Shown: positions 45,421-54,107, counted from the stretch's first letter. The stretch is 64,000 nucleotides of DNA from DATCMH01 sp036563505 (GCA_036563505.1 DATCMH010000002.1:62001-126000), one strand, 5' to 3'. The notes: a model not told the origin generated them from the sequence alone. Program-made: numbers and translations.

Positions 45421-45447
45421 TGAACGGAAACCGACAGCTTCCGTTCA
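45421..45447. promoter_or_regulatory. Inverted repeat upstream of a small exported protein gene
   Basis: Perfect 9-bp arms TGAACGGAA and TTCCGTTCA flank nine bases, about 100 bp before the ATG at 45547 in a 207-bp gap. The spacing suits a dimeric repressor or activator site, but no regulator gene is adjacent. Confidence 0.4.
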
Positions 45448-45546
45448 TATGGCGGCCGTTACATTGCGGCCGACCCGACAGCGGTTCATGCTCTGGACCG
45501 ATGCGGCAGGTGGGCGAACGAAGAACAACGAAGCACGGAGACGAAT

Positions 45547-45903
45547 ATGCGCTTTCTCAAGCTCGCGACCCTCGTGATCGCGATGATCGGCGGCGGCTTC
45601 GGCCTCGCCGGCACGGCCTCGGCCGCTTCCCCGGCGGCGGGCGCCGCGCCGGTCGCGGAGTACACCCAGTACGGCTACTACGGTGGGCCGCGCTACGGTC
45701 GCCGCCCGGTTTATGGGCGGGGCTTCTACGGCGGTCCCCGCTACGGTCGCCCGGTCGTCGTTCGCCGCGGCTACTACGGCGGGCCCCGTTTCGTGCGCCC
45801 GGTCTACGGCCCGCGGGTCGTCTGCCGCGTGCGCCCGCGCCTCGTGGCGACGCCCTACGGCTACGTGCGCCGCCCGGTGCGGGTCTGCGCCCGCCGCTTC
45901 TGA
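45547..45903 (+). CDS. Exported Gly/Tyr/Arg-rich protein
   Basis: The 118-residue product has a signal peptide (MRFLKLATLVIAMIGGGFG... to about residue 26). The mature part is dominated by repeats of the kind YYGGPRYGRRPVYGRG, FYGGPRYGRPVVVRRG and YYGGPRFVRPVYGPRV. It carries two cysteines near the end and a strong positive charge. Such low-complexity secreted proteins are frequent in Methylobacterium-type genomes and have no assigned role. The CTGAACGG hairpin at 45919-45946 follows. Confidence 0.72.
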   Translation: MRFLKLATLVIAMIGGGFGLAGTASAASPAAGAAPVAEYTQYGYYGGPRYGRRPVYGRGFYGGPRYGRPVVVRRGYYGGPRFVRPVYGPRVVCRVRPRLVATPYGYVRRPVRVCARRF

Positions 45904-45918
45904 CCAGCTGACCCGTTG

Positions 45919-45946
45919 CTGAACGGCGGCTTCCCCCGCCGTTCAG
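45919..45946 (+). terminator. Stem-loop after the Gly/Tyr-rich protein gene
   Basis: Perfect 11-bp arms CTGAACGGCGG and CCGCCGTTCAG with a 6-base loop, 16 bp after the stop codon. There is no T-run, so it may be a processing or stability hairpin rather than an efficient terminator. Confidence 0.6.
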
Positions 45947-45976
45947 AGGCGGCAGCCTAATCTGTCCTTCATCGAC

Positions 45977-46002
45977 CGGCGGGATCCTCCAAGGTCCCGC
46001 CG
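45977..46002 (+). promoter_or_regulatory. Leader stem-loop before the next exported protein gene
   Basis: Arms CGGCGGGA and TCCCGCCG with a 10-base loop lie 28 bp before the ATG at 46030, just ahead of the ribosome site ACAAGGAC. It could be the 5' leader structure of the downstream gene; function is unknown. Confidence 0.35.
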
Positions 46003-46029
46003 AAGTCGTTAGACAAGGACAGGACCACC

Positions 46030-46434
46030 ATGCGTCGCCTCATTCTCATCGGCCTCGCCGCGCTCGCTCTCGCCGGGGCCACGATTCCAGCCGCCAAGGC
46101 GGGCGGCTTCGAGGGCGGCCCGTTCGGGCCCTCCCGCTACGAGCGCGAGACCTCCGACATCACGATCCGGCGTGTCGAGCAGCGCGTCGATCCGGAGCTG
46201 CGGTTCGGCGACGACCGCAGCTGGGAGCACCGCCGGCGGGGCTTTGAACGTCCCGGCGTCGAGCGCGACGGCTTCGAGCGTCACCGTTTCGAGCGCCGCG
46301 GCTACGAGCGGCATGGCTTCGAACGACATGCCTGGGGGCCGGGCCACGGCTACGGACCGCGCTGCATCGTCAAGATCGACCGCGTCTGGACCGGCTACGG
46401 CTGGGAGGTCGACCGTCGCAAAATCTGCCGCTGA
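46030..46434 (+). CDS. Exported His/Arg/Glu-rich repeat protein
   Basis: The 134-residue product has a signal peptide (MRRLILIGLAALALAGATIP...). The mature part carries short repeats FERHRFERRGYERHGFERHA (about residues 81-100), rich in His, Arg and Glu, then a compact end with two cysteines (CIVKIDRVWTGYGWEVDRRK, final CR). The His/Glu-rich stretch could bind metal, but this is only a guess. It ends back-to-back with the methyltransferase stop at a TGATCA. Confidence 0.7.
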   Translation: MRRLILIGLAALALAGATIPAAKAGGFEGGPFGPSRYERETSDITIRRVEQRVDPELRFGDDRSWEHRRRGFERPGVERDGFERHRFERRGYERHGFERHAWGPGHGYGPRCIVKIDRVWTGYGWEVDRRKICR

Positions 46435-47217
46435 TCAGTCGCCGGCAAGCCGCGCCTCGCCCGCGTGAAGCGCCCGGGCGAGGGGCGTGAAACTTCCGTC
46501 CGCCCCGTGCAGGACGAGAGGGCTCAGCACCGACAATGGGGCGCGGCTTCCCCGCCGCGCCTCGATCAGAACCCGGCTCGCCGGCGCCTCCTCCCGCGGA
46601 TGAACGAAGCGCAGCCGGAGCGCGCCGAAGCCGCGGGGCCAGGCAGCCAATAGCGCCCCGACGTGATCGGCCCGGTGGACGACCAGAAGCCTGCCCTTGC
46701 CCGCGAGCAGGGCGCCCGCATTCCTCAGCCACGTCGCCGTGCCTCCGAGCGGCAGGACGTGAGCGGCCGATCGACCCGGATCGGGAGAGGCCCGGCCCCG
46801 GCCCGGCTCCGCGAAGGGCGGGTTGGTGACGACGAGGTCGTAAGCGCCGGGCGCGAGCCCCGCGCCGCGCCGGGCCGCGGATGTCCCGAGCACATCGGCA
46901 GCGATCACTCCGACGCGGGCCTCCGCTCCGTTGAGTGCCACGTTGCGGCGGGCCAAGGCGACCAAGCGCTCGTCCCGTTCGACGAGCGCGACCGTCGCCG
47001 AGGGCTCCGCGACGGCGATCATCAACCCAACCGCGCCCGTGCCGGCCCCGAGATCGGCGATCCGGTTTCCTGGTTCCGGCCGGGCCGCGGCGGCAAGGAG
47101 CACCGCGTCGGTCCCGACGCGATGACCGCTCGCGGACTGGAGCAGGCGAACCCGGCCACCGAGCAGGGTGTCCTGCGTGACCCCGGCCGACTCCGCGCCG
47201 GCCGTCCCGTCAGGCAT
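46435..47217 (-). CDS. TrmN6-like tRNA1(Val) A37 N6-methyltransferase
   Basis: The ATG at 47217 (MPDGTAGAESAGVTQDTLLGG) gives 260 residues. Class I SAM motifs are IADLGAGTGAVGL (motif I) and the N6-adenine catalytic NPPF in VVTNPPFAEPG. The leading GGRVRLLQSASGHRVGTDAV is typical of TrmN6 (YfiC), which methylates A37 of tRNA1-Val. A few other N6 methyltransferases share these motifs, so target RNA is not certain. It overlaps the DUF2007 gene by eight bases and is transcribed with it. Confidence 0.85.
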   Translation of the reverse strand: MPDGTAGAESAGVTQDTLLGGRVRLLQSASGHRVGTDAVLLAAAARPEPGNRIADLGAGTGAVGLMIAVAEPSATVALVERDERLVALARRNVALNGAEARVGVIAADVLGTSAARRGAGLAPGAYDLVVTNPPFAEPGRGRASPDPGRSAAHVLPLGGTATWLRNAGALLAGKGRLLVVHRADHVGALLAAWPRGFGALRLRFVHPREEAPASRVLIEARRGSRAPLSVLSPLVLHGADGSFTPLARALHAGEARLAGD

Positions 47218-47434
47218 CCCGAAGTTCCGCCCCGAGCCCTGCGTCCGAGAGCAGGCGTCGCGCCTGGTTCGCCCGGTCTTCGGGGACGAGGAGCCGGCGC
47301 GGGAAGGCACCGATGGAGCCTTCGAGGCCGCTGATGAAGCTGTCGGCGACGAAGACTGGGATATCGGCCCCGTCGAGGAGCGACTCGGCGAAGCCGATGA
47401 GAACGATGTCGTTGGTGCGGATGAGCTCGATCAC
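47210..47434 (-). CDS. DUF2007-family small protein
   Basis: A GTG at 47434 (VIELIRTNDIVLIGFAESLL) gives 74 residues; AAGGGCG lies about 5 bases upstream. The motif GADIPVFVADSFISGLEGSI and the end VPEDRANQARRLLSDAG match the DUF2007 family of small cytosolic proteins sometimes called putative signal transducers. A longer reading frame upstream is poor in sequence. It overlaps the TrmN6-like gene and is divergent from the polyprenyl synthase gene. Confidence 0.8.
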   Translation of the reverse strand: MIELIRTNDIVLIGFAESLLDGADIPVFVADSFISGLEGSIGAFPRRLLVPEDRANQARRLLSDAGLGAELRDA

Positions 47435-47557
47435 GGTTCGCCCTTGGCGGGGTCCTCCCTTGCGGCATCGCCCCGCGTTGCGGCCAAGGCTTGCCCATGA
47501 CAGGTTTCGCCTACTATGGAACCGGCACCGTGGGCCGGCAACCAAGGATGCTGAAGC

Positions 47558-48577
47558 GTGGGCGTCGTCGTACCGCTTGAGGACAAGCAGCCTGGCCATC
47601 GTGCCGGCATCGAGCCCCTCGTCGCTCTCGTGGCGGGCGACATGGAGCGGGTCAATGACATGATCCTCTCCCGCACGGGCTCGCAGGTTACGATGATCCC
47701 GGAGGTGGCGAACCACCTTATCGCCTCGGGGGGCAAACGCCTGCGGCCGATGCTGACGCTGGCCACTGCCCAGCTCACGTCATACGCGGGCGACGGACAC
47801 ATCAAGCTCGCCGCCGCCGTGGAGTTCATGCACACGGCGACGCTCTTGCACGACGATGTCGTGGACGAGAGCGACATGCGCCGCGGCCAAGTGGCGGCCC
47901 GGGTGCGCTGGGGCAACGAGGCGAGCGTGCTCGTCGGCGACTTTCTCCTCGGCCAAGCCTTCAAGATGATGGTCGAGGTGGGCTCGCTCCGGGCGCTCGA
48001 GATCCTCTCCGCTGCGGCGGCCATCATCGCGGAAGGCGAGGTGATGCAGCTGGCGTTGGCCAAGAACACCGAGACCACGGAAGACGAGTATCTCACCGTG
48101 ATACGCGGCAAGACGGCTGAACTCTTTGCTGCCGCCTGCGAAGTGGGCCCCGTGATCGCGGCCCGCCCGAAGGCCGAGGCCGCCGCCTGCCGCTCCTACG
48201 GCATGAATCTCGGCATCGCCTTCCAGCTCGTCGACGACGCCCTCGATTATGGCGGTGCGACGGCCAAGCTCGGCAAGAACCTCGGCGACGATTTCCGCGA
48301 GGGCAAGATCACCTTGCCCGTCGTCCTCTCGTTCCGCCGTGGCGACGAGGACGAGCGCGCCTTCTGGAGGCGTACCCTTGAACAGGGGAACATCGAGGAC
48401 GGCGACCTCGAGACTGCCATCGCCATCATGCGCCGTCACCGTTCCATCGAGGACACGGTGGAGCGCGCCCGGCACTACGGCGCCATGGCGCGTGACGCGC
48501 TTGCGCTCTTCCCGAGAGGAGCCATGAAGCAGGCGCTCCTCGACGCGGTGGATTTCTGCATCGCCCGGGCGCATTAG
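47558..48577 (+). CDS. Polyprenyl diphosphate synthase (octaprenyl/decaprenyl type)
   Basis: The 339-residue enzyme starts at a GTG (47558), with AAGGA about 9 bases before it. The first aspartate-rich motif DDVVD is at residues 99-103 in ATLLHDDVVDESDMRRG and the second in FQLVDDALDYGG (about 218-228); GGKRLRPML is also present. It condenses IPP on allylic primers to make the long side chain of ubiquinone; chain length in this group is probably C50 but cannot be read from sequence. ispE, the neighbour on the other strand, supplies the precursor pathway. Confidence 0.93.
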   Translation: MGVVVPLEDKQPGHRAGIEPLVALVAGDMERVNDMILSRTGSQVTMIPEVANHLIASGGKRLRPMLTLATAQLTSYAGDGHIKLAAAVEFMHTATLLHDDVVDESDMRRGQVAARVRWGNEASVLVGDFLLGQAFKMMVEVGSLRALEILSAAAAIIAEGEVMQLALAKNTETTEDEYLTVIRGKTAELFAAACEVGPVIAARPKAEAAACRSYGMNLGIAFQLVDDALDYGGATAKLGKNLGDDFREGKITLPVVLSFRRGDEDERAFWRRTLEQGNIEDGDLETAIAIMRRHRSIEDTVERARHYGAMARDALALFPRGAMKQALLDAVDFCIARAH

Positions 48578-48589
48578 CGCGGGGCGGCT

Positions 48590-49471
48590 TCAGCGCAGGA
48601 TCGTCGCGCGGACCCACCAATCCCGGTGCTCCGCCCTGACGCGCCGCGCCGCAGCGAGCGCCTCCCGGCCTGTTCCGAACAGGCCGAGAACGGTAGCGCC
48701 CGAGCCCGACATTCGGGCGAGGCGGCAGCCGGGGGTTCGTTGCAGCGCATTGAGCGCCGTGCCGATGACGGGCGCGAGGCTAAGAGCCGCCGGCTCGAGA
48801 TCGTTGCGGGCGCGAGCCAGCGCATCGACAAGCTGGGCCGCCTCGCTCGGCCATTCAGCTTCATTTCCCGCCGAGACCCTTATCTCGCCCGGCCGCAAGC
48901 CGAGGGCCTCGAAGACGTCCGCGGTTGCCACCGGCACGGCCGGGTTGACCAGCACCGCCGGAAGCGGGGGGAGCCGCAGCGGGCCCCCGAGCCTCTCGCC
49001 GGCCCCCGTCATGACGCGAGCGCGAGGATCGAGGCAGACGGGAACATCGGCCCCGGTCGCCCGTGCGGCCTCCCGAAGGGCGAGATCATCAAGGCTAAAC
49101 CCGTTGGCGCGCGCGAGAAGGCGCAAGGCGGCGGCGGCATCGGATGACCCGCCGCCTAAGCCGGCGGCCGCGGGCAGGCGCTTCACGAGGGCGAAATGGC
49201 CGAGGCGCAGGCTTGGCCGCCGCTCGGCGAGGTGCCGGGCGGCCTTCAGGACCAGGTTGTCCTCCGCCGGGCCAGCCTGTCCGGCCCTCGACCCCGTCAC
49301 GTCGATGGCGAGTTCGGGCCCAGGAGTGAAGGTGAGATGATCCCCGGCGCCGGCGAAGGCGACGAGGCTCTCCAGCGCGTGGTAGCCGTCGGCCCGGCGG
49401 CCAAGGACATGCAGCGTCAAGTTGACCTTGGCCGGCGCCCGGTCGACGAGGGGCCGCGAAACGGGCGGCAA
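48590..49471 (-). CDS. ispE: 4-(cytidine 5'-diphospho)-2-C-methyl-D-erythritol kinase
   Basis: The GHMP kinase is recognised by the N-terminal APAKVNLTLHVLGRRADGYH and the ATP loop PAAAGLGGGSSDAAAAL, plus the C-terminal RMSGSGATVLGLF. A TTG at 49471, 13 bp after the TPR gene stop, gives 293 residues, a normal length; no ATG or GTG fits, and upstream in-frame starts lie inside the TPR gene. IspE phosphorylates CDP-methylerythritol in the MEP pathway to IPP. It is probably co-transcribed with the TPR gene. Confidence 0.93.
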   Translation of the reverse strand: MPPVSRPLVDRAPAKVNLTLHVLGRRADGYHALESLVAFAGAGDHLTFTPGPELAIDVTGSRAGQAGPAEDNLVLKAARHLAERRPSLRLGHFALVKRLPAAAGLGGGSSDAAAALRLLARANGFSLDDLALREAARATGADVPVCLDPRARVMTGAGERLGGPLRLPPLPAVLVNPAVPVATADVFEALGLRPGEIRVSAGNEAEWPSEAAQLVDALARARNDLEPAALSLAPVIGTALNALQRTPGCRLARMSGSGATVLGLFGTGREALAAARRVRAEHRDWWVRATILR

Positions 49472-49484
49472 GCGGACCGCCGAC

Positions 49485-51308
49485 TCAGCCGCCGTTCTTC
49501 TGCGGCTCCGGCGCGGAAACGGGCTCGACGGGCGCGGCCTCGGCGGCGGCTGGCTTCTCTTCCTCGATACCCTTCTCGAGCTTGACCAAGATCTTGGCGA
49601 GATCCTCGGGCTCGGGGCTCGAATCCTTGGCATGCTGCCATTGGAACTTGGCCTCGAGCCGGCGCCCAACCTTCCAGTAGGCGTCGCCGAGATGGTCGTT
49701 GATCACCGGGTCGCCGGGCTTGAGCTCGACCGCCTTCTCCAGCTCGCGCACGGCGTCCTCGTAGCGGCCGAGGCGATAATAGGCCCAGCCGAGGGAGTCG
49801 ATGATCATGCCGTCCCGCGGCGAGAGCTCGACGGCGCGCTTCAGGAGCTTGAAGGCCTCGTCGATGTTCACGTTCATGTCGACCCAGGAATAGCCGAGGT
49901 AGTTCAGCACCTGGGCCTTGCCGTTGGGCTGGGTGTCGGGAACGAGCTCAAGCGCCTTCTTGAGGTCGGCCTCGGCTTTCGGCCAGGCCTTCGAGCGCTC
50001 GTAGGCCGTGCCGCGGAAGTAGAACAGCGTCCAGTCGCTCCGCTCCGGCGTCGTGATCCGCTCGACCGCCTTGGTGTAGACCTCCGCCGCCTCGGGGAAG
50101 CGCTTGCGCGACCGCAGCACGTTGCCGAGTGCCGTGATGACCTCGACGTCGTTCGGGCGCTGCTTCGATAGCTGCTCGAAGTGGGCAACCGCCTCCTCGC
50201 CCTTGTTCATGAGCTCCAGCGCCAGGCCGACCTGGATGTCGGCGCTGGGGCGGATCGGCGCGTCCTTCGGGATCCGGTTGTAGATCTCGACGGCCCGGTC
50301 ATAGGCCTTGAGGCGCTCGAAGATGTCACCCAGCGTGACCAGCGCCAGGGCATGCTCCGGGTTGAGGTGCAGCGCGAGGCGCAGGTACACGATGGCCGGC
50401 AGCTCGTCGCCTTGGCTGTTGCCGGCAGCGCCGAGGCCGTAGAGCACCTCCGCCGCGCCGTCCTGAGCGCTCGCCACGATGGGCGCGAGCGACTTGCCTT
50501 CTTTGAGCTGATCGAGGCCCGCCCGGATCATGGGGTGGCGCGGCAGCAGGTTCTCGAAATCAGCGTAGGTGGTCCGGGCCGCCTCGGCCTGGCCGCGGCG
50601 GGAAAGGAAGCGAGCATAGGCGTCCACCACGCGTAGGGTGTTGCGCTCGCTCTCGTAAGCGCTCTTGAGCCGCCGCTCGGCTTCCAGGCCGTTGCCGGTC
50701 AGCTCCGCGATGAGCCCGGCGTGGTAGTCGCGAAAGCCCGCATAGGCGCGCTCGCCCCGCAGCTTGTCGACGGTCTCGAGCGCCTTCTTGCCCTCGCCTG
50801 CTCCCGCATGGGCCCAGGCGGTCAGGAGCGTGGCGGTGAGGTCGGCGGCGCGGCCGCGCCCGCCCTTCGCGAGGGAGCTGCGGGCCGCGGCATACTGCTT
50901 CGCCTTGAGATTGCGCACGCCGAGCGTCAGGTTGGCGAGCCCGTTCGTCGCATCGCGCTGGACGAGGCGCTCGGCCACGCGGAACGCTTCGGGCATGGAG
51001 CCGTCGGCGAGGAACGACACGAAAGCCCGCTCGAGGAGTTCCGGGTTGCGCGGGTCCTCCTTGAGGGCCTCGCGGTAGAAGGCGGCGGCGGCGGCCGTGT
51101 CCTTGGCGGCGCCCGCGATGTAGGCCGAGAGGAAATTGCCCTCCAGGCTGTCGGCCGGCTCGTAGCTGCCGGCGGGGGCAAGGCCCGAAACCTCGCGGGC
51201 GGCGACGGCCGGCGAGGCCGCGAGCCAACCGAGGGCGAGAACGGCCGCCGCGAGGCCGCGAACCGCGGGAGAGTTCGTGAGGACGGGCACGCGCATCGAA
51301 TCCTTCAT
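49485..51308 (-). CDS. Exported tetratricopeptide repeat protein
   Basis: The ATG at 51308 (MKDSMRVPVLTNSPAVRGLA) gives 607 residues with a signal sequence or anchor ending near ASPAVAA. About ten TPR units follow: FYREALKEDPRNPELLERAF, IVYLRLALHLNPEHALALVT, AVEIYNRIPKDAPIRPS, AFKLLKRAVELSPRDGMIID, and AVRELEKAVELKPGDPVIND. The tail is Glu/Ala/Pro-rich. It likely serves as a protein-interaction scaffold at the envelope. Coupling with ispE may reflect operon packing rather than function. Confidence 0.88.
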   Translation of the reverse strand: MKDSMRVPVLTNSPAVRGLAAAVLALGWLAASPAVAAREVSGLAPAGSYEPADSLEGNFLSAYIAGAAKDTAAAAAFYREALKEDPRNPELLERAFVSFLADGSMPEAFRVAERLVQRDATNGLANLTLGVRNLKAKQYAAARSSLAKGGRGRAADLTATLLTAWAHAGAGEGKKALETVDKLRGERAYAGFRDYHAGLIAELTGNGLEAERRLKSAYESERNTLRVVDAYARFLSRRGQAEAARTTYADFENLLPRHPMIRAGLDQLKEGKSLAPIVASAQDGAAEVLYGLGAAGNSQGDELPAIVYLRLALHLNPEHALALVTLGDIFERLKAYDRAVEIYNRIPKDAPIRPSADIQVGLALELMNKGEEAVAHFEQLSKQRPNDVEVITALGNVLRSRKRFPEAAEVYTKAVERITTPERSDWTLFYFRGTAYERSKAWPKAEADLKKALELVPDTQPNGKAQVLNYLGYSWVDMNVNIDEAFKLLKRAVELSPRDGMIIDSLGWAYYRLGRYEDAVRELEKAVELKPGDPVINDHLGDAYWKVGRRLEAKFQWQHAKDSSPEPEDLAKILVKLEKGIEEEKPAAAEAAPVEPVSAPEPQKNGG

Positions 51309-51403
51309 CGCCCCGCCTCGAGCCGGCCGGGCCGTCGCAAATCGCCGGCACAATGGACGGATCATCGGAGGGCGGCAAGGCGTAAGGTTGCCGCGCAGGA
51401 GAC

Positions 51404-52150
51404 CTAGTACGTCGCGCGACCGCCCGAGAGGTCGAAGACCGCGCCCGTCGTGAAGGTGTTCTCCGACGAGCAGAGCCAGGCCACCATGGCGGCGATCTCC
51501 CGCGGCTCGACGAAGCGCCCGCGCGGGATCTTCGAGAGCATGAAGGCGATATGCTCCTCGCTCATCTGATCGAAGATGCGGGTGCGCGCCGCGGCCGGGG
51601 TGATGGTGTTCACGGCGATGTCCTGACCCGCCAGTTCCTTGCCGAGAGACTTGGTGAGCGCGATCACCGCCGCCTTGGAGGCGGAATAGGCGGAGGCTTT
51701 CGGGTTGCCCTCCTTACCGGCGACAGAGGCTACCGTGACGATGCGGCCGTAGCCTTGCGCGACCATGGAGGGCAGCACGGCCCGGCAGCAATGGAAGGTG
51801 CCGTCGACGTTGATGCGCATGATCTGCGACCAGGCCTCGAGCGGATAGTCCCAGGTCGCGGCGTTGGGGCCGGCGATGCCGGCGCTGGTGACGAGCACGT
51901 CGATCGGTCCGTGCGCGGCTTCCGCCGCCTTCGCCGCCTGCATCACGCTCTCGGCGTCAGTGACATCCACGGCGCGGGCCGTCACGGCGCCCTGCATGGC
52001 GGCGGCCGTCTCCGCGGCCAAATCCCCGTCGAGGTCCCAGATCTCGACCGTCGCGCCGCTCGCCACGAAACGCTCGACGATCGCCTGGCCGATGCCCTGC
52101 GCCCCGCCCGTCACGATGCAGACGTGGCCGTTGAGATCGATCTGGTTCAT
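51404..52150 (-). CDS. SDR oxidoreductase, 3-oxoacyl-reductase-like
   Basis: The 248-residue classical SDR has the NAD(P) motif TGGAQGIG (residues 14-21), the TSAGIAG block (normally NNAG), the catalytic Ser in VTVASVAGKEGN and YSASK (Tyr-x3-Lys). C-terminal SEEHIAFMLSKIPRGRFVEP and LCSSENTFTTGAVFDLSGGR match the FabG-like group. It could reduce a 3-oxoacyl compound or oxidise a sugar or secondary alcohol. It stands alone, 95 bp upstream of the TPR gene start. Confidence 0.9.
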   Translation of the reverse strand: MNQIDLNGHVCIVTGGAQGIGQAIVERFVASGATVEIWDLDGDLAAETAAAMQGAVTARAVDVTDAESVMQAAKAAEAAHGPIDVLVTSAGIAGPNAATWDYPLEAWSQIMRINVDGTFHCCRAVLPSMVAQGYGRIVTVASVAGKEGNPKASAYSASKAAVIALTKSLGKELAGQDIAVNTITPAAARTRIFDQMSEEHIAFMLSKIPRGRFVEPREIAAMVAWLCSSENTFTTGAVFDLSGGRATY

Positions 52151-52273
52151 GGAGCCTCCCAGCGGATTGGGGCCAGGAGGTTAGAGGAAAGAGCGGGAAG
52201 CGAAAGGGAGAACTGAAACAGGTCGTCTTGAAGCTGCGTGTTCTCAATATGAGCGCCTGCCGGCGCAAGAGCG

Positions 52274-52403
52274 GTGCTGGATCCCCTTCCCCTCCGGCGG
52301 ACAAGCCGCTTCCGGCCGGGGATGACAGGCGAGGTAATCTGAGACGTGTCCGTTGTCATTCCCGGCCGGAGCGCGACAGCGCGTAGGGGAAGGGAATCCA
52401 GCA
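52274..52403. repeat. Type D inverted repeat, copy 2
   Basis: A 130-bp unit bounded by GTGCTGGATCCCCTTCCCC and GGGGAAGGGAATCCAGCA, closely similar to the unit at 39683-39813, including CCGGCGGAC and GGGGATGACAGGCGAGG. It fills most of the 299-bp gap between the SDR and ferredoxin-NADP reductase genes; nothing else is seen there. Confidence 0.82.
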
Positions 52404-52449
52404 TGCTCTCGCGCCGCCAGGCGCTCCGCTACTCAACACACTCCCCGGC

Positions 52450-53529
52450 CTACTCGGCGGCCTCCTTCGGGGCCGCCTCGCTCACGCCGAGCTTCTTCTG
52501 CAAGCTCGTCGAAGACGTCGTGTACTGGAAGGTGAGCTTCTTCTCCGGGTAGACGTAGCGGTGCACCTTCTGGGCGGCGAGCGCGCCCTCGTGGAAGCCC
52601 GACAGGATCAGCTTCAGCTTGCCCGGATACCAGTTGATGTCGCCGATGGCGAAGAGGCCGGGCACGCTCGTCTCGAAGGTTTCGGTGCCGACGGGGATCA
52701 GGTTCTCGTTGAGGTTCAAGCCCCATTCGGCGATCGGCCCGAGCTTCATCGTGAGCCCGAAGAAGGGCAGCAGCACGTCGCAGGCGACCTCGACGGTCGA
52801 GCCGTCGTCCCGGCGCACCACGGCGCCCTCGAGGCGCGGCGCCTCCCCTTTCAGGGCCACGACCTGCCCGAGTTCGAGGTCCATGGCGCCCTCGGCCACG
52901 AGCTTGCGCATCTGCTCCACGGTGTGGGGCGCGGCACGGAACACATCGCGTCGGTGCAGCAGGGTCAGCCGCTCGGCGAGGGGCTGGAGGTTGACCGTCC
53001 AGTCGAGGGCCGAATCGCCGCCGCCGACGATGAGCACGCGCTTGCCGCGAAACGCTTCCATCCGGCGCACGGCGTAGAACACGCCGTTGTCGGAGCCAGG
53101 CGTGCCCTCATAGGCCTCGATGTCCTTGATCGGCGGCTTCTTCGGCTGGAACGAGCCGCCGCCGGCCGCGATCAGGATGCATTTGGCCGTGAACGCCGTG
53201 CCGGCATCGGTGGTGAGGCGGAACAGCGGGGCCTCGGGCGTGCCGAGCGTCTGCAGGGACGCGACCATCTCGCCGTAGTGGAAGGTCGGGTGGAAGGGCC
53301 GGATCTGCTCCATGAGGTTGTCGACGAGGCCCTGCCCCGTGATCGTCGGGAAGCCCGGGATGTCGTAGATCGGCTTCTCCGGGTAGAGCTCCGCGCATTG
53401 CCCGCCGGCCTTCGGCAGGATGTCGATGAGGTGGGCCTTGATGTCGAGCAGACCGAGCTCGAAGACCGCGAAGAGGCCGACCGGCCCGGCGCCGACGATG
53501 ACGACGTCCGTTTCGATGTTGTCCGTCAT
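52450..53529 (-). CDS. Thioredoxin-reductase-like ferredoxin-NADP(+) reductase
   Basis: The 359-residue flavoprotein has the FAD motif DVVIVGAGPVGLFAVFELG (residues about 8-26), the NAD(P)H motif VLIVGGGDSALDW (about 168-180) and the C-terminal GLFAIGDINWYPGKLKLILS. It lacks the CxxC redox pair of thioredoxin reductases, which identifies the FNR (YumC-like) group that reduces ferredoxin or flavodoxin. The [2Fe-2S] ferredoxin at 13078-13398 is a candidate partner by inference. The gene is divergent from the thioesterase gene. Confidence 0.9.
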   Translation of the reverse strand: MTDNIETDVVIVGAGPVGLFAVFELGLLDIKAHLIDILPKAGGQCAELYPEKPIYDIPGFPTITGQGLVDNLMEQIRPFHPTFHYGEMVASLQTLGTPEAPLFRLTTDAGTAFTAKCILIAAGGGSFQPKKPPIKDIEAYEGTPGSDNGVFYAVRRMEAFRGKRVLIVGGGDSALDWTVNLQPLAERLTLLHRRDVFRAAPHTVEQMRKLVAEGAMDLELGQVVALKGEAPRLEGAVVRRDDGSTVEVACDVLLPFFGLTMKLGPIAEWGLNLNENLIPVGTETFETSVPGLFAIGDINWYPGKLKLILSGFHEGALAAQKVHRYVYPEKKLTFQYTTSSTSLQKKLGVSEAAPKEAAE

Positions 53530-53675
53530 AGAAACCTTGGGCGCGCTCGAGGAAAGCTTCGATATGGCCCCTGCGCGGCGGGGGTCAACGCTTGTCGCGG
53601 CAGGGCTGGCCGACGCTTGCCGAGTACCGGCCCGCCGCGTATCCCGCCGCCCTCCCCTGCCCGCCCGAACCCACC

Positions 53676-54107
53676 ATGCCCGTCGATCCTACCCTTGCCG
53701 CCGATCCCCGCGTGGTCTGGACCGAGGACGTGCTGCGCTACGGCGACACCGACGCCAACGGCCATATCAACAACTCCACCTTCTCGGTGCTGTGCGAATC
53801 GGGCCGGGTGCAGCTTTTCCTGCGCCACCTCACCCCGACCCTGCCCGACGGCATGATTTTCGTGATCGCGAAGCTCGTCATCGATTTCCGGGCCGAGCTC
53901 CACTACCCCGGCACGGTGCGCACCGGCACCTGGGTGTCGCGGCTCGGGCGCAGCTCCATCACGGTGCATCAGGCGATCCTGAGCGGGGAGACGCTCGCCG
54001 CGGAGGCCGAAGGCGTCTGCGTCCTCATGGATGCTGCGACGCGGCGCTCGACGCCCTTCCCCGACACGACGCGCGCGGCAGCGCTCAAGCTGCTGCGGGA
54101 CGGATAA
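53676..54107 (+). CDS. 4HBT-family acyl-CoA thioesterase
   Basis: The ATG at 53676 (MPVDPTLAADPRVVWTED) gives 143 residues, normal for a hotdog-fold thioesterase. The catalytic block is RYGDTDANGHINNSTF, with the Asp of the D-x-D/N motif near residue 28, followed by KLVIDFRAELHYPGTV. A start 28 codons further upstream is unlikely, lacking motif and ribosome site. The enzyme would hydrolyse a medium or long acyl-CoA; the chain length is unknown. It is followed 75 bp later by the EamA gene. Confidence 0.87.
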   Translation: MPVDPTLAADPRVVWTEDVLRYGDTDANGHINNSTFSVLCESGRVQLFLRHLTPTLPDGMIFVIAKLVIDFRAELHYPGTVRTGTWVSRLGRSSITVHQAILSGETLAAEAEGVCVLMDAATRRSTPFPDTTRAAALKLLRDG

